This document shows positions 59,177-62,884 of a stretch of 62,884 bases of DNA, piece by piece. Both the position numbers and the translations under genes were made by a program. Under the pieces are notes generated by a model that did no database searches, was not told where the DNA came from, and saw only the letters and a program-made list of their open reading frames with translations. How positions within the stretch are numbered: the first letter of the stretch is position 1; every line of letters begins with the position of its first letter. Where the stretch lies: contig OUQQ01000018.1 of assembly GCA_900404475.1 (NCBI GenBank), forward strand, positions 36,573 through 99,456, in the 5' to 3' direction. Origin of the DNA: Spongospora subterranea (Eukaryota > Endomyxa > Phytomyxea > Plasmodiophorida > Plasmodiophoridae).

Positions 59177-59516
59177 GATAAACTACAATAAAACCAGACT
59201 CGTTGTTGGATCTGATATCAAGAAACGTGTATGTTTCATTATTGTTCATTCTAAAATACTAAAAAAAAAGCTTCAGAAAATCTAAAACATTCAAAACACA
59301 TCTATGTTATCTAAACACGCCACTGCGATAATTTCGACGCGGACAGTATACTGGCGACGAATTTCAAACGAAGTGAATATTCAGCATGTTAAGTGCAAGG
59401 CAGATACTGTATGACAGACTTTGAAAGAGCAAGCAATGGTCGCACGCAACGGATGTATGAAGAATGCGTAAGCAGAAAAATGAATCTTGACGAGCATTTA
59501 CAACGACTATTGCATT
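59177..59516. other. Convergent intergenic spacer
   Basis: About 340 bases lie between the kinase stop and the PP5 stop. A plus-strand frame (59393-59587) is antisense to the last PP5 exon. No other content is recognised. Confidence 0.55.
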
Positions 59517-62500
59517 CCAAACATGGGTCGAGCATAAGCCATAGGTTTCATAGGTGGATGAGGCTGCACGAACAGATTCAGTATTGACGAACGAAGACCA
59601 ATCAACGCGAAATAACCGATGATGAACTCACACAGATGAAAGTTTTGACTTGAACAGTAAATGTCAAAAATGATATGATCAATATTAATTACGTACAACT
59701 GCAGTGAAACTAATATATGTGGGCTCTAGACGATGGTTAAATTTGATGAACGCGCCCTTGTTATCGAGTTGATCACAGTCTAAGACAAGCACAACAATCA
59801 GAATCCTGACCAAGATTCAATCAAACAGGTGCGCGATTGCAAAAATGGTAAAATTCTCAAGGTTAGGACCATCGCATATCACTAACAGTTGGGGGCGGAA
59901 AAAACCGTCACGAGGCGACCATCGCATTCAACTTCGTATCCTTCATCTTTGACTTCATGAGATCTCACCAACATTTTGAGATTATTGGAGTCCAAAAACG
60001 CGCGCGTGACATCCGGGCCAAACGACAATCCAATCCCGCGCTTAGAGGCCGCCCGACCTGGCAATGGTTGCGGATCGCTCCATAATATTTCGCACATCAG
60101 CCCCGAATCTGGAGGCTGTTGATCACGGTTGATGGCGCGAATATCTGCCAGCGTCACTCCGTCTTTACTGAATAGACCTCCATGAACTACCAGAACCTGG
60201 GAAAAATAAACATAGTCACTACTGCACCCGACATATAGAACTTAACAAAAAACGGTAACACTCAGATCTCCCATTCACTCAGATCTCTTATTGAATAATG
60301 TTGAAATACGAACGAAGTCGCGAAAATATGTACATTGGGTTCTTGCGGGTGACCCGTTATTAACGTAGCTAGCGGTATCAGACAGAACACCTCACAAAAA
60401 AGATCATATAGGTTCGTATCATATTTGTGAAGAATCTCGCCTTGAAATCCTTAGACGAAACAAAGAATTAGCATATGTGATGAGGATAAATCCGCTGATT
60501 TCGATCAATTGAAAGAATATAGTTTAAGAACAGCAAGAGATAGTGCAGAGAAATGATGCTAGCAGAAAGAAAGCATACCGTAGATTGAGTTCATTGTGCG
60601 AGATTCGTGGTTTCCTCTAGTCAGGGTGATGATAGAGTCATCGAATAGCTTGAGAGCGAATAAAGTGAATATGCATTCAGCCGAAAACGACCCCCGATCT
60701 ACTCGATGAAGTGCCAAGTTAGTAAAAAACCACGGGAAACGTATGAATTTGAAAAAAAAACATGGGAAATCATAGAACAGTACGCTAAAAGCAAGATAAT
60801 TCTAGAAAACGACAATTACCAACGAAATCTCCATTGAATAGGTAACGATTGTTTTTCGCTGGAAGGCCGTTGATATCGAAAATGTTCATCAGGTCATAAT
60901 ATTGACCATGAATATCGCCGCAAACATTGATGACCTCNAATTGAAAGAATATAGTTTAAGAACAGCAAGAGATAGTGCAGAGAAATGATGCTAGCAGAAA
61001 GAAAGCATACCGTAGATTGAGTTCATTGTGCGAGATTCGTGGTTTCCTCTAGTCAGGGTGATGATAGAGTCATCGAATAGCTTAAAAGCGAATAAAGTGA
61101 ATATGCATTCAGCCGAAAACGACCCCCGATCTACTCGATGAAGTGCCAAGTTAGTAAAAAACCACGGGAAACGTATGAATTAAAAAAAAAAACATGGGAA
61201 ATCATAGAACAGTACGCTAAAAGCAAGATAATTCTAGAAAACGACAATTACCAACGAAATCTCCATTGAATAGGTAACGATTGTTTTTCGCTGGAAGGCC
61301 GTTGATATCGAAAATGTTCATCAGGTCATAAAATTGACCATGAATATCGCCGCAAACATTGATGACCTCTTCCGGTTCAACATACAGATCAACCATAGTT
61401 GGCGTACTGTACGAAAGCAAGTTATTAGTGATCAACAGCTACGAATAATCAAAGAAAAGTAACAATATTGAAAAAGCATTCCAAAAAGATGTTCATATGA
61501 TTTCCATAACAAACAGGGTTAAAACTAAACCTTCATCGCCGAAACCAGCATACTTCCTGAAGCGTTCAATCATTTCAAGCACAATTCGCGCAGCATAGCG
61601 CTTCGGGATCGTCTGCTGCGCTTTGAATCTTTGCAGCATGGCCGTAATAAATTCCATGGTGATTCCAGATTCAGGAAACTCCGGGCCTAGCAAAACAATA
61701 TGTAAATGAAACCCATTTCCAAACGTCCAAAAGCAAACAGCTCGCAGACGACTGCATTAAATCACGCCGGAAAAACACAAAAAAAAACAACGAATATATG
61801 AAATTACCCTGATATGAAGATGGTAGTGGGATATTCCTCCAATCCATAACCTGAGAGGGGAGCTTTCCGCGTTCCGATTCAATTGCTTTGCTGAACGCAG
61901 CTTCCGTTGCCGCTTTTTTACATCTGCTCACCATGGTTAATTGCAATGATGGCGAATGGGTTTTGCAAGGCGGATGATCACTCTCGATATTTCGCCAAGG
62001 CCTGAGCGTTGTTTGGGTATATTTTGCACACCTTCTCGAAATCTTTCACTGCATTACGATATTTGCCCATGCCAATATGAGCTGCACCTCGTCGATAATA
62101 TCTGTATCAATACAAGCAGGAGTCAGCAATTGACCCACCGAGATAGAAGGAAACAATTTGTTGAACGTAGAACGGATGAATCACGATGACCTCGCAATAG
62201 AATGTAGACATATACAATGAAAACTACTTACGCCTTTATGAATCGTGGGTCTAGCTGAAGTGCCTTGGTCGAGTCGGCAACTGCCAAGCCGAAATTCTCC
62301 AGGCGAATATGGCAAAAAGCACGATTTGAGTAATAAATAGGTGATGAAGTATTGGCTTCTATTGCATTAGAATAACTGACTAATGCGGCGCTATATCTGT
62401 GGTCTAACCAATAGCTCAGCGAACCGCCAGAGCAGCGCACGACCTGTTTCTACCGCGGAATTCCTCATTGCCCTGGTCTTTATACATTTCAGCGAGCTGG

Positions 62501-62619
62501 TTGGCGTCATGGTCGACACTGCTCACGGCCCCTTCTGGGAGCTCGGACGCTCCCTTGGAGTTACTATTGTCGGAGCGGTTCGTCTCGGCATCGTCCATCT
62601 CGACTTCTGGACGAGACAT
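59517..62619 (-). CDS. PPP5C: Serine/threonine protein phosphatase 5 (TPR-PPP)
   Basis: Hsp90-associated phosphatase with N-terminal TPR repeats and a C-terminal PPP domain. The start at 62619 gives an acidic leader, then TPR sequence [52 protein letters not shown] and [15 protein letters not shown]. The PP5 linker motif [14 protein letters not shown] follows, then [22 protein letters not shown]. The catalytic motifs are [51 protein letters not shown] and FSAPNYCD. The end was extended past an apparent stop: SAPNY is split by an intron and leads to [13 protein letters not shown] (about 59770), and a last exon encodes [18 protein letters not shown], the PP5 tail, with TAG at 59517-59519. About ten exons. 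A 431-bp contig-overlap repeat (60507-61369) duplicates the GDIHGQ exon in the assembly. Confidence 0.93.
60507..61369. repeat. Direct repeat of 431 bp around a single N
   Basis: 60507-60937 and 60939-61369 match with only a few substitutions and equal length, split by N at 60938. The repeat contains the PP5 exon with GDIHGQ plus adjacent introns. The second copy continues properly into the rest of the exon, the first is cut at the N. Confidence 0.9.
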
Positions 62620-62884
62620 TTCTGATACTAAAACTCCTTAGGCGGCCTTCCATCCCTGAACTGTGCCACCTATTTATAGTCTTCACTGTACACTTCTCGG
62701 ACTCTGTATCTATGGTTGGCCCGCACAATCATGTGACTCTGGTCACGGTTGCAGCACGCAGAATCGTCTTTCGCCTGAGCAATTTTGACACAGACAAAAT
62801 TGGCTGAGGATCCTCTGCCAGATGTACGTCAATTACTGATGAATAATTAGAGTATTTATATTCATAAAACGTTGCTCGTAATTT
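62620..62884. other. PP5 upstream region
   Basis: The last 265 bases hold the PP5 5' flank and presumed promoter; nothing else is recognised. Confidence 0.5.

Noticed and set aside
59517..59519. General UAG reassignment (also suggested by SMC6 leader)
   Set aside because: PP5 ends with TAG exactly after its conserved C-terminal tail, and the CSB, kinase, coiled-coil and sphingomyelinase copy 1 genes also end in TAG, so UAG acts as stop.
1..62884. CRISPR arrays, operons, tRNA or rRNA genes
   Set aside because: No regularly spaced identical repeats with spacers, no tRNA-like B-box context and no rRNA signature were recognised; gene structure is eukaryotic.

Overview
This is a nuclear scaffold from a eukaryote, probably a flagellated protist or zoosporic organism. 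Most genes are broken by many short introns, usually 42-65 nt with GT...AG ends, which I placed by restoring conserved protein families. A CFAP20DC homologue points to a flagellated stage. Together with a plant-type peroxisomal acyl-activating enzyme, ankyrin proteins, GET2/CAML and SMC6 this suits a rhizarian such as a plasmodiophorid, but that assignment is a low-confidence guess. Three single-N joins, each flanked by equal-length direct repeats differing at a few bases, show that this is a draft assembly of a polymorphic sample.

Layout. 1.0-2.9 kb: 6-phosphofructo-2-kinase/fructose-2,6-bisphosphatase (+). 3.4-4.8 kb: PP2A-subfamily phosphatase catalytic subunit (+). 4.9-5.4 kb: TMEM70-like mitochondrial membrane protein (+). 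5.5-6.6 kb: orphan five-exon gene (-). 7.9-10.7 kb: ERCC6/CSB (Rad26) helicase (-). 11.1-15.65 kb: SMC6 (-), so two genome-maintenance genes lie head-to-tail with a minisatellite between them. 16.4-18.1 kb: orphan ORFs. 18.6-21.4 kb: tandem pair of intronless sphingomyelinase-like phosphodiesterases (-), one with a clear signal peptide. 21.7-23.5 kb: nested foldback repeats. 24.8-25.3 kb: GET2/CAML-like membrane protein (+). 25.5-28.4 kb: AAE17/18-like acyl-CoA synthetase with a PKL C-terminus (-). 29.7-31.5 kb: ankyrin protein (+). 31.6-33.4 kb: CFAP20DC homologue (-). 34.7-35.0 kb: small two-exon gene (+). 36.3-37.8 kb: transaldolase (+). 38.9-41.1 kb: OGFOD1/Tpa1-type prolyl hydroxylase (-). 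41.7-43.1 kb: DMT-superfamily transporter (+), facing an orphan membrane protein (-).

43.7-55.9 kb is an accessory region of decayed mobile DNA: a pogo/CENP-B-like DDE transposase, a mariner-like transposase with a Stowaway-like terminal motif, a Gypsy-type integrase tail, and two large inverted duplications with arms of about 355 and 418 bp. Within it lies one apparently intact gene for a secreted ankyrin-repeat protein (49.5-51.3 kb). 56.0-62.6 kb returns to housekeeping content: a coiled-coil protein (+), an atypical protein kinase (+) and protein phosphatase 5 (-).

The genes form no operon. Two loose themes can be seen: central sugar metabolism (PFKFB and transaldolase control opposite ends of glycolysis and the pentose phosphate pathway), and candidate host-interaction proteins (the secreted phosphodiesterase and secreted ankyrin protein) sitting next to repeat-rich DNA.
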